From Bacteroidota bacterium (GTDB taxonomy: Bacteria > Bacteroidota > Bacteroidia > Chitinophagales > Chitinophagaceae), in the NCBI GenBank assembly GCA_023391315.1, contig JAEWBD010000111.1, forward strand, positions 1 through 13,614: a DNA stretch of 13,614 nt. Direction: 5' to 3'. How positions within the stretch are numbered: position 1 is the first letter of the stretch; each line of letters starts with the position of its first letter. A program made the translations under genes and the position numbers. Below are positions 1-7,802 of the stretch, piece by piece. The notes beneath the pieces were generated by a model. It was not told the DNA's origin. It did not search any database and saw only the letters and a list, made by a program, of their open reading frames with translations.

Positions 1-38
1 ATGCACTGCAGCCGGTGACATAAAAAATATTTGCGTAT

Positions 39-2399
39 TTATAAATTGTCGTTGATGAAATCGTCGCGGCGGTCTATGCCAAACGTCATGAACAACCCGA
101 GATAGAAACTGCGCGTTGCCGGCATGGTTACAGGCGTTTTAAATGCGCCGTTATAACTGTAGTTGTAATTATATGTTTGCTTTGTTCCAAACACATTGTT
201 GATGCCAAAACCAATTCCTGAAAAATCTTTATGCTTCCAGTTTTTAAACATGGTAAAGAGATAAGCAAAACTCAAGTTCATCTGGCTATACATATTTGTT
301 TTGCCTTCATCTGCAACAATGGTTTTGTTTTCTGAATGTTGAATATTATAATATGGGCGGCCTGTTGCCAGCGAGTAAGAAAGATTTGCATTGAAATTTA
401 TAGCAGGGAAAAATCTTTTTATAGCAACAGATGCAGTATGTGGTGTTGCAAAATTGGGGTGTAACGCCTGCGGATAATTTAAGAACTTACGCTTTGTATC
501 AAGATAAGTGTAAGATATCCAGTAATCAAAGTTTTTGAAAGTGCGTTTGTCGCGAAAGAATAATTCAATGCCTTTTGCATAACCATCACCGTTTGTTGCT
601 GTATCGGGGAATGTAGTTAGAAGATTTTTATATTGCTTGTAATAAGCCTCAATTCTTATCAAACGGTTATTGAATTTTCTTTGATAATTGAGTACATAAT
701 GTGTTGCTCTTGTATAATTCAGATTGTTGTTTTGCAAAAAGTAGATTACATCAGGTTTTTGAAAAAAAATGCCATAGGCCATATTAAACTGCCCGCCATT
801 ATGCAACCTGTAAGCAAGGCTTAACCGGGGTGCAAGGTTTGTTTTATTCAACAAGGTGGAATGCTCTGCCCGCATACCAATTTTTGCAGCTATATTTTTT
901 GCGATATACACATCACCTTCTGCAAAGGCTGCGGTTAAATTATCATTGAACTGACTAAGCGCATTGTTATAATGATAAACATCATTCGTATAAAAATTTT
1001 CTGCACCAAAACGTAATGCCTGGTTGCGACGAAATGCCTTTGTAAACACAATTCTTGCCTGTGCAAAATTTTGCCTGGTATTGATGTTATTATTCTTTGT
1101 ATTGAATGGATAATAGCCTGCATCTACTGTCTTATCAATTGAATCAATAAGCCGGGTAGTTATTTTTTGATCGCTGAAATTATACGCCAGCGCTGCATCC
1201 AGTTTCCATTTGTTTTGCAAAGGCTGGCGATAAGATAAATTAGCATACAGGTTTGAACCTTTATTATTGAATAAAGAATTTAATGCTGCACTGTCAATAT
1301 CCTGGCGGCGCACGCCGCTATGGTTATATCCATAGTTGGTATAAAATTTCAGCATGCCACCATTGTTAATTTTGATACGGAGATTGGCGTCACCCGAAAT
1401 GTATTCCGGCGCATGTGTAAAATCGTAATGCTGTTTTACGATGTTGTTGTAAAAACTATAGTTACCATAATTGCCATTAACACCCCAGCTGCTTTTTTTA
1501 TTCTTTGCCAGTTTCTGGAAACCTGCGCCCTGGGCCATAGGAAAGAGATGCATGCTTGCAGAACTTTCATCGGGCAAATCAACGCTTTCCAAAATCAAAG
1601 CGCTGCTTAATGCTTCGCCGTACAAAGCGGAGTAACCACCCGTATTAAATAAAACGCCTTTGAATAAAAAAGGGTTAATGCGGGCAGGCTGAATAATACC
1701 CGGCACACTGGCATAATTGGGCACAGGCATTAATGCGCCATCAATAAATTGTTTGGTTTCTTCATTAGTGCCACCGCGTACAAACAGGCCTTCTTTATCA
1801 CCAATTTGCTGGGTACCCGGTAATGACCGCAGCGAGTTACTGATGTCGCCACCATTACCCGCAACTGTCATGGCATCCATTGGTGTAAGTGATGCACCTT
1901 TTGCTTTATCGCTGGCTTCAAAACTGCCGGCGGAAACGATTACAGGTTTAAGATTTTTTTCTTGAATGTTTAATAAAAAAATTACAACAATATCGCTGTC
2001 ATTCACCATAATTTTCTTTTCCACTTTTTCAAAACCAATTGATGACACAATAATTACCTGGTTGCCTTTTGCATGCGTTGTAAATGAAAAATTGCCCGTG
2101 CTGTCTGATATTGCAGCATCAGTTGTGTTTTTTATTTTGATGCTTGCATTTTCAACGGGTACTTTCTTTTTATCTGTTACTGTTCCTTTAATAATTGTTT
2201 GCGCAGTAACCGCATTCATTATAAACATTGTTGTTATGGCCAGCACTGTATACTGCAGGTGCTTGAAATATTTTTTATTGCTCCAGGTTTTACAGCATAG
2301 GTAGAGCTTTAGTTGCGTTGTGCAGTTTTGCAGTTGATCCGTTGTTGAGCGGATTGTTGCAAGTGATTTTATCTGCTTGCTGTTATTGATGTTTTGCAT
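39..2399 (-). CDS. TonB-dependent outer-membrane receptor with N-terminal carboxypeptidase-regulatory-like domain
   Basis: An outer-membrane beta-barrel that would import a bound substrate using TonB/ExbBD energy; the substrate cannot be read from sequence. Counting from the ATG at 2399 (786 aa), a hydrophobic segment at about 51-65 ending TAQ looks like a signal peptide. A carboxypeptidase-regulatory-like domain follows (about 69-145, starting IIKGTVTDKK, with SSIGFEKVEK), then a plug domain (about 153-273) with LPGTQQIGD, GLFVRGG and FIDGA, then a long barrel rich in aromatic alternating strands, with FYLGLFMTFGI close to the C-terminus. The start is uncertain. ATG 2435 is 12 codons further upstream, no ATG, GTG or TTG lies close to the signal peptide, and either start leaves an unusually long N-terminal extension. 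It lies downstream of the LytS/LytTR pair in the same direction with a gap of about 100 nt, so co-transcription is plausible. The family call is firm; substrate and start are not. Confidence 0.93.
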   Translation of the reverse strand: MQNINNSKQIKSLATIRSTTDQLQNCTTQLKLYLCCKTWSNKKYFKHLQYTVLAITTMFIMNAVTAQTIIKGTVTDKKKVPVENASIKIKNTTDAAISDSTGNFSFTTHAKGNQVIIVSSIGFEKVEKKIMVNDSDIVVIFLLNIQEKNLKPVIVSAGSFEASDKAKGASLTPMDAMTVAGNGGDISNSLRSLPGTQQIGDKEGLFVRGGTNEETKQFIDGALMPVPNYASVPGIIQPARINPFLFKGVLFNTGGYSALYGEALSSALILESVDLPDESSASMHLFPMAQGAGFQKLAKNKKSSWGVNGNYGNYSFYNNIVKQHYDFTHAPEYISGDANLRIKINNGGMLKFYTNYGYNHSGVRRQDIDSAALNSLFNNKGSNLYANLSYRQPLQNKWKLDAALAYNFSDQKITTRLIDSIDKTVDAGYYPFNTKNNNINTRQNFAQARIVFTKAFRRNQALRFGAENFYTNDVYHYNNALSQFNDNLTAAFAEGDVYIAKNIAAKIGMRAEHSTLLNKTNLAPRLSLAYRLHNGGQFNMAYGIFFQKPDVIYFLQNNNLNYTRATHYVLNYQRKFNNRLIRIEAYYKQYKNLLTTFPDTATNGDGYAKGIELFFRDKRTFKNFDYWISYTYLDTKRKFLNYPQALHPNFATPHTASVAIKRFFPAINFNANLSYSLATGRPYYNIQHSENKTIVADEGKTNMYSQMNLSFAYLFTMFKNWKHKDFSGIGFGINNVFGTKQTYNYNYSYNGAFKTPVTMPATRSFYLGLFMTFGIDRRDDFINDNL

Positions 2400-2497
2400 A
2401 CGCTTTGCTTTTGTTATCACAAAGCTGCAAAGCATAACGGCTTTAAATTTTGCAGTGTAGATTACATTGGTAATTGTTTCGACAAGATGGGAAGATG

Positions 2498-3214
2498 TTA
2501 CCTGTTTGTTATACGGTTAAGATTTTCTTTATAGAAATCGCTTACGGCAATTTCGTGATTACCGATAACAATAAGGTCTCTTTTAATAACAGCAATTTTA
2601 TCTGCATTTACAATAAAAGATTTGTGGGTGCGGATGAATTTATCGGCAGGTAATTTTTCTTCAACAGCTTTCATGGTCATGCGGGTAAGTACAGGTTTAC
2701 TTACAGAAACGAGGTGAATTTTGATATAATCTTTCAGGCCTTCTATAAACAAAATATCGCTGAATACAATCTTTACAAGATTATATTCAACATGCACAAA
2801 AATATGATCTGGCGTTTCTTCCTTTGTTGGAGATGCAGGCGAAGAAGTTTTCTCATTACGCAGATCATACCATTCTTTTGCTTTGTTACAAGCCCTTAAA
2901 AACCTTTCAAACGATACGGGCTTCAGCAGGTAATCCACAATATTCAAATTATAGCCTTCCAGTGCATATTGCTCATAAGCGGTAATAAAAATAATCATTG
3001 GCGGATGCTGCAATGTTTGAATGAACTGCAGCCCGCTAAGCCTCGGCATTTGTATATCAAGGAATATGAGATCAATCTTTTCTTTTTGTAAAACATCAAT
3101 AGCTTCCATTGCATTTCTGCAGGCTTTAACCAAATTGAGATAGGGCACCTGCTTAATGTTATCAACCACTAAATCAAGCACTAATTTTTCATCATCAACT
3201 GCTATACAATTCAT
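2498..3214 (-). CDS. LytTR-family response regulator
   Basis: A cytoplasmic two-component response regulator of 238 aa. The receiver domain (about 1-115) has the acidic pair D7/D8, phospho-acceptor D53 in LIFLDIQMP, T78 in FITAY and K98 in YLLKP, so all the residues needed for phosphorylation are present. A LytTR DNA-binding domain follows (about 135-238), including the typical segment KFIRTHKSFIVN. Length and order match the AlgR/AgrA/LytR group, which binds direct repeats in promoters. Its ATG overlaps the stop of the upstream histidine kinase in an ATGA (3211-3214), which indicates translational coupling. The TonB-dependent receptor lies directly downstream, making it the obvious candidate target or co-transcribed partner; that is inference. 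A bare 'lytR' or 'btsR' symbol would be over-specific. Confidence 0.95.
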   Translation of the reverse strand: MNCIAVDDEKLVLDLVVDNIKQVPYLNLVKACRNAMEAIDVLQKEKIDLIFLDIQMPRLSGLQFIQTLQHPPMIIFITAYEQYALEGYNLNIVDYLLKPVSFERFLRACNKAKEWYDLRNEKTSSPASPTKEETPDHIFVHVEYNLVKIVFSDILFIEGLKDYIKIHLVSVSKPVLTRMTMKAVEEKLPADKFIRTHKSFIVNADKIAVIKRDLIVIGNHEIAVSDFYKENLNRITNR

Positions 3215-4227
3215 ACACTTAACGGAAGGTTTAAAAGCACATGAAAAATATTGTTTTCCCTGATAACAGTAAGCTGGTATTTTTGCGGATACAATAACAT
3301 TAATCTTGATTGTACATTTTCCAAACCAATCCCGGAGTTATTGTCTTTGCTATTATCATCTTCCATAAACTTGTTCTTCACATCAAGTACCAAGCCATTA
3401 TCATTGAAAAAAAGCTGGATGCTTATAAATGGGTCATCTGCACCGGTACCGTGTTTAAATGCATTTTCAACAAAAGGAATTAACAGCATCGGTTCTATTT
3501 TTTGCTGTAGTATTTCCTGCGATAAATTTATATCAAGATCAATTTTTATATCATCTCCAAAGCGCAACTGCTGAAGGCTGATATAACTTTTTAAATATTC
3601 AATTTCATTAGCCAGCGATACTTTTTTTTCATCACTTTCATATAACATGTAGCGCATTAAATCGGATAACATCATTAGTGCTGGCTCTAATTGTTTGGAT
3701 TGTTTCCGGGCGAGGGAAACAAGATTGGTGAGTACATTAAAAATAAAATGCGGGCTTATTTGTGAACGCAAAAATTTGAGTTTGATGGAAAGCTGTTCTG
3801 CCATAATTTCTTTTTGTTTTTTATCATGCGCAATTTTATTTACAATCAGTTTATAAATAATGCTTGCGATAAGAAATGGAATTACCGGGAAAAATAAAAT
3901 GCGGTAAGCCCATACATCAAGCTGCACATTTGAATAAAAAATCTGTGTAAGCCATAGTTTGAGATAATACGAGATAAATAAAATGGCTGTAACAGCTATA
4001 AGATACAACCACCATTTTTTTGTATTGAGCAGTTTTGGCAATAATACAAATGCATTAAGATAAAAAATGCCGGCATTATATAGGTTTGTTATAACGAACC
4101 AACTCACCGGAAAGAAACCTGGTTGCGTGTTGCGGCTGTCAAAAAATAAGTGTGGCAGCGTGAACAATATCAGCCAAACTGTAAGGTGTATTACTACAGT
4201 TCTGTGCCTGGAAAAAAGAATTGCCAT
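3211..4227 (-). CDS. LytS-type membrane sensor histidine kinase (His_kinase family)
   Basis: An inner-membrane sensor kinase of 338 aa that should phosphorylate the LytTR regulator encoded next to it. Four hydrophobic segments are visible in the N-terminal part (about 10-29, 43-64, 72-92, 108-129), with no large periplasmic sensor domain between them. The His_kinase region then carries the phospho-acceptor H160 in RSQISPHFIFNVL. The ATP-binding part shows PFVENAFKHG (251-260, N box) and GIGLENV (299-305, G box). This architecture is the common Bacteroidota LytS/YehU-like form, in which the membrane segments themselves or a partner protein sense the signal. The stop overlaps the regulator start by 4 nt. 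The upstream gap of 223 nt separates it from the divergent dCTP deaminase gene. The signal sensed is unknown. Confidence 0.94.
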   Translation of the reverse strand: MAILFSRHRTVVIHLTVWLILFTLPHLFFDSRNTQPGFFPVSWFVITNLYNAGIFYLNAFVLLPKLLNTKKWWLYLIAVTAILFISYYLKLWLTQIFYSNVQLDVWAYRILFFPVIPFLIASIIYKLIVNKIAHDKKQKEIMAEQLSIKLKFLRSQISPHFIFNVLTNLVSLARKQSKQLEPALMMLSDLMRYMLYESDEKKVSLANEIEYLKSYISLQQLRFGDDIKIDLDINLSQEILQQKIEPMLLIPFVENAFKHGTGADDPFISIQLFFNDNGLVLDVKNKFMEDDNSKDNNSGIGLENVQSRLMLLYPQKYQLTVIRENNIFHVLLNLPLSV

Positions 4228-4450
4228 ATAACGAAAATACTTATTGATAATAGCATATAAATGTAAATGACTTTGTTAGGGCAATATGTGTATACGAAGG
4301 AGCTTATTGTGCCGACAGTAATTATAAGCGGTGCACTTTGGTTAATAGTATGTTGATAAAGCTAACAGCGTTTTTGTTTAACTGTTTTCATATCAGGATT
4401 TATAATTTATTTGCAAAGGTTTTATTAGTTCACTCAAACTGGAAACTACA

Positions 4451-4987
4451 ATGATACTTTCTGATACACGCATTTTGGAAGAAATAGAAAAGGGAACGAT
4501 TAAGCTTGTGCCGTATGACCGCGAATGTTTGGGCAGCAATAGCTATGATGTGCATTTGGGCAAGTGGCTGGCAACATACCGTGAGCACATTTTGGATGCG
4601 AAGAAGCATAACGAAATCGAATATTTCGAAATTCCCGACGATGGTTTTGTTTTATACCCACATATATTTTACCTCGGCGTTACGGAAGAATACACCGAAA
4701 CACATGCGCATGTTCCATTCCTGGAAGGCAAAAGCTCTACGGGAAGATTAGGCATTGATATACATGCTACGGCTGGCAAAGGTGATGTGGGTTTTTGCGG
4801 TAACTGGACGCTGGAGATTTCCGTGAAACAACCAGTGAAAGTATATAAAGGTATGCCGGTTGGCCAGTTGATTTATTTTCCTGTTGATGGCGAAATTGAG
4901 GTAAAATATAACCAAAAGAAAAATGCCAAGTACAGCCAGCAGCCTGATAAGCCGGTGGAAAGCATGATGTGGAAGAATAAGTTTTAA
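4451..4987 (+). CDS. dcd: dCTP deaminase
   Basis: Deaminates dCTP to dUTP, feeding dTTP synthesis; soluble, and trimeric in known family members. The 178-aa product has the family core FLEGKSSTGRLGIDIHATAG: S95-S96 and R99 in the SSxxR motif correspond to the E. coli active-site serine and arginine, and E122 in WTLEIS matches the catalytic glutamate. GQLIYF (138-143) and the C-terminal K/Y/Q-rich segment correspond to the part that closes over the nucleotide triphosphate. The segment after the core reads TAG, as I recall it in bifunctional dCTP deaminase/dUTPases, where E. coli Dcd has TAH, so dUTPase activity is possible but not shown. It starts at an ATG after a 223-nt divergent spacer and ends convergently with the next gene, sharing the TTAA stop. 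Confidence 0.93.
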   Translation: MILSDTRILEEIEKGTIKLVPYDRECLGSNSYDVHLGKWLATYREHILDAKKHNEIEYFEIPDDGFVLYPHIFYLGVTEEYTETHAHVPFLEGKSSTGRLGIDIHATAGKGDVGFCGNWTLEISVKQPVKVYKGMPVGQLIYFPVDGEIEVKYNQKKNAKYSQQPDKPVESMMWKNKF

Positions 4988-5466
4988 CGCTTATCAATTG
5001 CCTTTAATTTGCTTTTATGTCTTTCTGCAGCTTCTTCAATAGAATGCATTTTTTTAAAGTCTGATTCTTTTTCTGCCAGGCTTGAAAGGTGTATATAAAA
5101 CTTTTTCAATATTTCCAGTTCTTCGGGCGTAAGATCTTCCACGTCAATAAGCCGGTTACTGGCGTCTTTACTTGATGCAATGAGTTCATTCAATTTTAAT
5201 TGTAGCGCCATCGTGTCTTTGTTTTGCGACTGCTGAATTACAAATACCATTAAAAATGTAATAATGGTGGTACCGGTATTTATAACAAGCTGCCAGGTAT
5301 CGGAATAATGAAAGACCGGGCCAGACACCGCCCACAGGATAATAATTACAAAAGCAATAATAAATGCAATGGGTTTTCCTGTAACCCTTGTTGCAACAGT
5401 TGAAAAACGGTCAAACATTTTGGCAACGCCGCCTTTGGCTTTTTTTTTCTGGTTTTTGGTACTCAT
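4984..5466 (-). CDS. Low-affinity iron permease family protein
   Basis: A small inner-membrane protein of 160 aa. The sequence FDRFSTVATRVTGKP, two transmembrane segments (about 32-54 and 58-78) joined by a short DTWQLVINTGTT stretch, and QNKDTMALQLKLNELI right after the second segment are the signature of the low-affinity iron permease (Fet4-like) family as it occurs in bacteria. The N-terminus is very basic (KNQKKKAKGG) and therefore probably cytoplasmic. The C-terminal half (about 105-160) is charged and helical. The family name comes from the much longer yeast Fet4; iron transport by the short bacterial members is largely assumed, so family membership is firm but function is not. It ends convergently on the dcd gene with overlapping stop codons. 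Confidence 0.88.
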   Translation of the reverse strand: MSTKNQKKKAKGGVAKMFDRFSTVATRVTGKPIAFIIAFVIIILWAVSGPVFHYSDTWQLVINTGTTIITFLMVFVIQQSQNKDTMALQLKLNELIASSKDASNRLIDVEDLTPEELEILKKFYIHLSSLAEKESDFKKMHSIEEAAERHKSKLKAIDKR

Positions 5467-5515
5467 ATTTTTTGATTAAAATTTATTCACATTATCAGTG
5501 CAAATAATATGCAGT

Positions 5516-5523
5516 TAATTTTG
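5516..5523 (+). promoter_or_regulatory. Candidate Bacteroidota -7 promoter element
   Basis: TAATTTTG fits the Bacteroidota -7 consensus TAnnTTTG exactly. No convincing TTG-type -33 element is seen at the usual spacing upstream. A start point about 7-10 nt downstream would fall right at the small ORF at 5533, giving an almost leaderless transcript that continues into the DUF1684 gene. Confidence 0.35.
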
Positions 5524-5532
5524 CGGCTAATT

Positions 5533-5625
5533 ATGAAACGTCCAGGCCAAATGTTTTTTTCGCACAGGGGTATGTACATCAGGTCGTTCCATGATACCAT
5601 TGAAAAAACAAATATGTACGAATGA
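5533..5625 (+). CDS. Possible 30-codon leader ORF coupled to the DUF1684 gene
   Basis: An ATG at 5533 opens a 30-codon frame (MKRPGQMFFSHRGMYIRSFH, then ten more residues ending NMYE). Its TGA stop (5623-5625) overlaps the ATG of the DUF1684 gene in an ATGA, the arrangement typical of translational coupling. A -7-like element lies just upstream. The product is basic, has no membrane segment and matches nothing I recognise. A stop-free run of 30 codons is not rare by chance, so this could be coincidence; the overlap with the next start is what makes it worth recording. Confidence 0.3.
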   Translation: MKRPGQMFFSHRGMYIRSFHDTIEKTNMYE

Positions 5626-6221
5626 AGCGGTTTTTAATTGTTTGTAACCTTATTTTCTTGTCTGCCTGCTGCTTTGCACAGGCCGACACGGCTGCTGTTA
5701 ATGAAACAAAACGTTTTCAGGGCGGACTGAGGATGGAATATGATAATCCGAACACTTCGCCCCTGAGTGCTGCAGCCAAAAAAAATTTTAAAGGCATTCA
5801 CTTTTTCCCCTTTAATAAAAAGTATGTGGTGAATGCCCGCTTTGTAAGAACGCCAAAAGAAAAGCCTTTCCAGATGAGTACATCGGGCGGCATACGCAAA
5901 ACCTATATAAAGTATGCTTCAGTATTTTTTGTGATTGATAAAAAGGAGTATAAGCTGAATGTGTATCAATCTCAGGATTTAATAAAATCCGCTGAGTATA
6001 AAGATTATTTATTCATTCCTTTTACGGATGCAACAAGTGGCGAAGAAACCTACGAAGGTGGCAGGTATATTGATTTGAATATTCCGCAAAGCGACCATAT
6101 CATAATCAACTTCAACACAGCCTATCACCCTTATTGCGCTTACACGGATGGTTATAACTGCCCCATACCGCCTGCTGAAAACAGATTGCCGGTTAAGATT
6201 GAAGCCGGCGTTAAGTTTTAG
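5622..6221 (+). CDS. Secreted DUF1684 domain protein
   Basis: A 199-aa exported protein of unknown function. The N-terminus MKRFLIVCNLIFLSACCFAQ is a signal peptide. It contains LSAC (13-16), a good lipobox that would leave a lipid-modified C16, but AxA-type cleavage after A19 is also possible. The rest is one DUF1684 domain. The diagnostic C-terminal block reads YLFIPFTDATSGEETYEGGR, then IDLN, then FNTAYHPYCAY and NCPIPPAENRLPVKIEAGVKF-like residues at the very end. The length is usual for a secreted form of the family. The ATG at 5622 is preceded by a possible coupled leader ORF. The glycerol kinase gene follows in the same direction after 90 nt, with no functional link that I can support. 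Confidence 0.9.
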   Translation: MKRFLIVCNLIFLSACCFAQADTAAVNETKRFQGGLRMEYDNPNTSPLSAAAKKNFKGIHFFPFNKKYVVNARFVRTPKEKPFQMSTSGGIRKTYIKYASVFFVIDKKEYKLNVYQSQDLIKSAEYKDYLFIPFTDATSGEETYEGGRYIDLNIPQSDHIIINFNTAYHPYCAYTDGYNCPIPPAENRLPVKIEAGVKF

Positions 6222-6232
6222 TGATATGTTTT

Positions 6233-6272
6233 GATTTTATTCGTGCCCCGGTGGCCAAACAAGATTTATTCG
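6233..6272. repeat. Short direct repeat upstream of glpK
   Basis: GATTTTATTCG (6233-6243) and GATTTATTCG (6263-6272) are near-identical direct repeats whose starts are 30 nt apart, about three helical turns. They lie just upstream of the possible glpK promoter element. This could be an operator pair or chance in AT-rich DNA. Confidence 0.25.
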
Positions 6273-6282
6273 CATTTAGTTT

Positions 6283-6290
6283 TATCTTGA
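6283..6290 (+). promoter_or_regulatory. Weak candidate -7 element for glpK
   Basis: TATCTTGA resembles the TAnnTTTG element with one T missing and lies 22 nt before the ATG. The same TATCTTG core is found 19 nt before the DUF5606 start in this window. No -33 element is evident here, so support is weak. Confidence 0.28.
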
Positions 6291-6311
6291 CGCGCAATAA
6301 ACATTGCTTTA

Positions 6312-7802
6312 ATGCTACAATACATTTTGTCTTTCGACCAGGGTACTACCAGTTCACGTTCAATCATCTTTAATAAAAACGGGAACATTGTTTCTGTTGC
6401 GCAAAAAGAATTCCAACAAGTATTTCCGCAGCCCGGCTGGGTTGAGCATGATGCCACAGAAATATGGAGCACGCAACTTGGTACAGCAGCAGAAGCCATA
6501 AGCAAAGCCGGTTTAACGGTGAATGATATTGCAGCTATCGGCATTACCAATCAGAGAGAAACAACGGTGGTTTGGGACAGGAAAACCGGCAAGCCATTAT
6601 ACAATGCTATTGTGTGGCAGGACAGAAGAACTGCGGATTATTGTGATTCGCTGAAAGAAAAATATACATCATCCATTCAGCAAAAAACCGGTTTAATTAT
6701 CGATGCTTATTTTTCTGCCACCAAGCTTAAATGGATATTGGATAATGTAAAAGATGCAAGAAGCAAAGCTGATAACAATGAACTATGTTTTGGTACAATT
6801 GATAGCTGGCTGTTATGGAACCTCACGCAGGGCAAAGTGCATGTAACCGATGTTACCAATGCTTCAAGAACCATGCTCTTCAATATTCATTCACTTCAAT
6901 GGGATGAAGCGTTGCTGGCTTTATTCAACATACCAAAATCCATATTGCCGGATGTAAAAAGCAGCAGTGAAATCTATGGTTATACAGAAAATGTTTTATC
7001 CGCTAAAAACATTCCCGTTGCCGGCATTGCCGGCGATCAGCAGGCTGCTTTGTTTGGCCAGATGTGCAGACAGCCAGGCATGATAAAAAACACGTATGGC
7101 ACCGGCTGTTTTATGCTGATGAATACCGGCGAAAAACCTGTTATTTCAAACAATAATTTACTTACAACTATTGCCTGGCAGGTTAATGGCAAAACTGTAT
7201 ATGCGCTGGAAGGCAGCGTGTTTATTGCAGGGGCTGTAGTGCAATGGCTACGCGATGGTTTACACCTGATACAAAATTCTGCAGATGTTGAAAAGCTTGC
7301 TATGCAAACATCAACAAGCGATGGGGTTTATCTTGTTCCCGCTTTTGCAGGCCTGGGTGCACCTTACTGGAACCAGCACGCCAGGGGCACTATGGTTGGC
7401 ATTACACGCGGCACAACATCTGCACATATTGCAAGGGCTGCTTTGGAAAGCATCGCTTATCAAACAATGGAAGTGATTAAAGCCATGCAGGCAGATGCCC
7501 ATATTGAAGTGAAAGAACTGCGTGTTGATGGCGGCGCCACCGCCAATAATTTACTGATGCAGTTTCAGAGCGATATTCTCGCAACAAAAGTTATCAGGCC
7601 CGTTATCACGGAAACTACGGCGCTTGGTGCTGCATACCTGGCCGGGCTTGCCGTTGGTTATTGGAAAGATATGAATGAAATAAGCGGTCAATGGCAAATT
7701 GAAAAAACATTCGATCCGCAAATGCAGGCTTCGCAAAAAAATGATTTAATAAAAGGATGGGAGCGTGCCATTAAGGCTGTTACAGTTTGGAGTGAAGGGT
7801 GA
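6312..7802 (+). CDS. glpK: Glycerol kinase
   Basis: Phosphorylates glycerol with ATP to sn-glycerol 3-phosphate in the cytoplasm; FGGY carbohydrate kinase family. The 496 aa match the usual length. Visible landmarks are the phosphate-binding DQGTTSSR (9-16), the glycerol-binding residues R82-E83 (TNQRETT), Y133 (DAYFSATK) and catalytic D242 (GIAGDQQAALFGQ). Also present are GTGCF (263-267), DGGAT (406-410) and both FGGY signatures: YFSATKLKWILDN (133-145), and 359-379, which begins GTMVGITRG and ends ARAALE. The stretch before D242 (about 224-236) lacks both the E. coli fructose-1,6-bisphosphate loop and the HPr-phosphorylated histidine segment of firmicute enzymes, so neither known control is apparent. 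No glpF, glpD or glpR is adjacent, so it appears to be a stand-alone gene. Confidence 0.97.
   Translation: MLQYILSFDQGTTSSRSIIFNKNGNIVSVAQKEFQQVFPQPGWVEHDATEIWSTQLGTAAEAISKAGLTVNDIAAIGITNQRETTVVWDRKTGKPLYNAIVWQDRRTADYCDSLKEKYTSSIQQKTGLIIDAYFSATKLKWILDNVKDARSKADNNELCFGTIDSWLLWNLTQGKVHVTDVTNASRTMLFNIHSLQWDEALLALFNIPKSILPDVKSSSEIYGYTENVLSAKNIPVAGIAGDQQAALFGQMCRQPGMIKNTYGTGCFMLMNTGEKPVISNNNLLTTIAWQVNGKTVYALEGSVFIAGAVVQWLRDGLHLIQNSADVEKLAMQTSTSDGVYLVPAFAGLGAPYWNQHARGTMVGITRGTTSAHIARAALESIAYQTMEVIKAMQADAHIEVKELRVDGGATANNLLMQFQSDILATKVIRPVITETTALGAAYLAGLAVGYWKDMNEISGQWQIEKTFDPQMQASQKNDLIKGWERAIKAVTVWSEG

Noticed and set aside
1..38. Possible end of another gene at the left edge
   Set aside because: Only 38 nt are available, with no frame, hairpin or motif that could support a call.
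4406..4413. TTTATTTG upstream of dcd as a -7 element
   Set aside because: It misses the key A of TAnnTTTG, and the nearest TTTG-type -33 candidate is about 30 nt upstream, too far for the usual 19-21 nt spacing.
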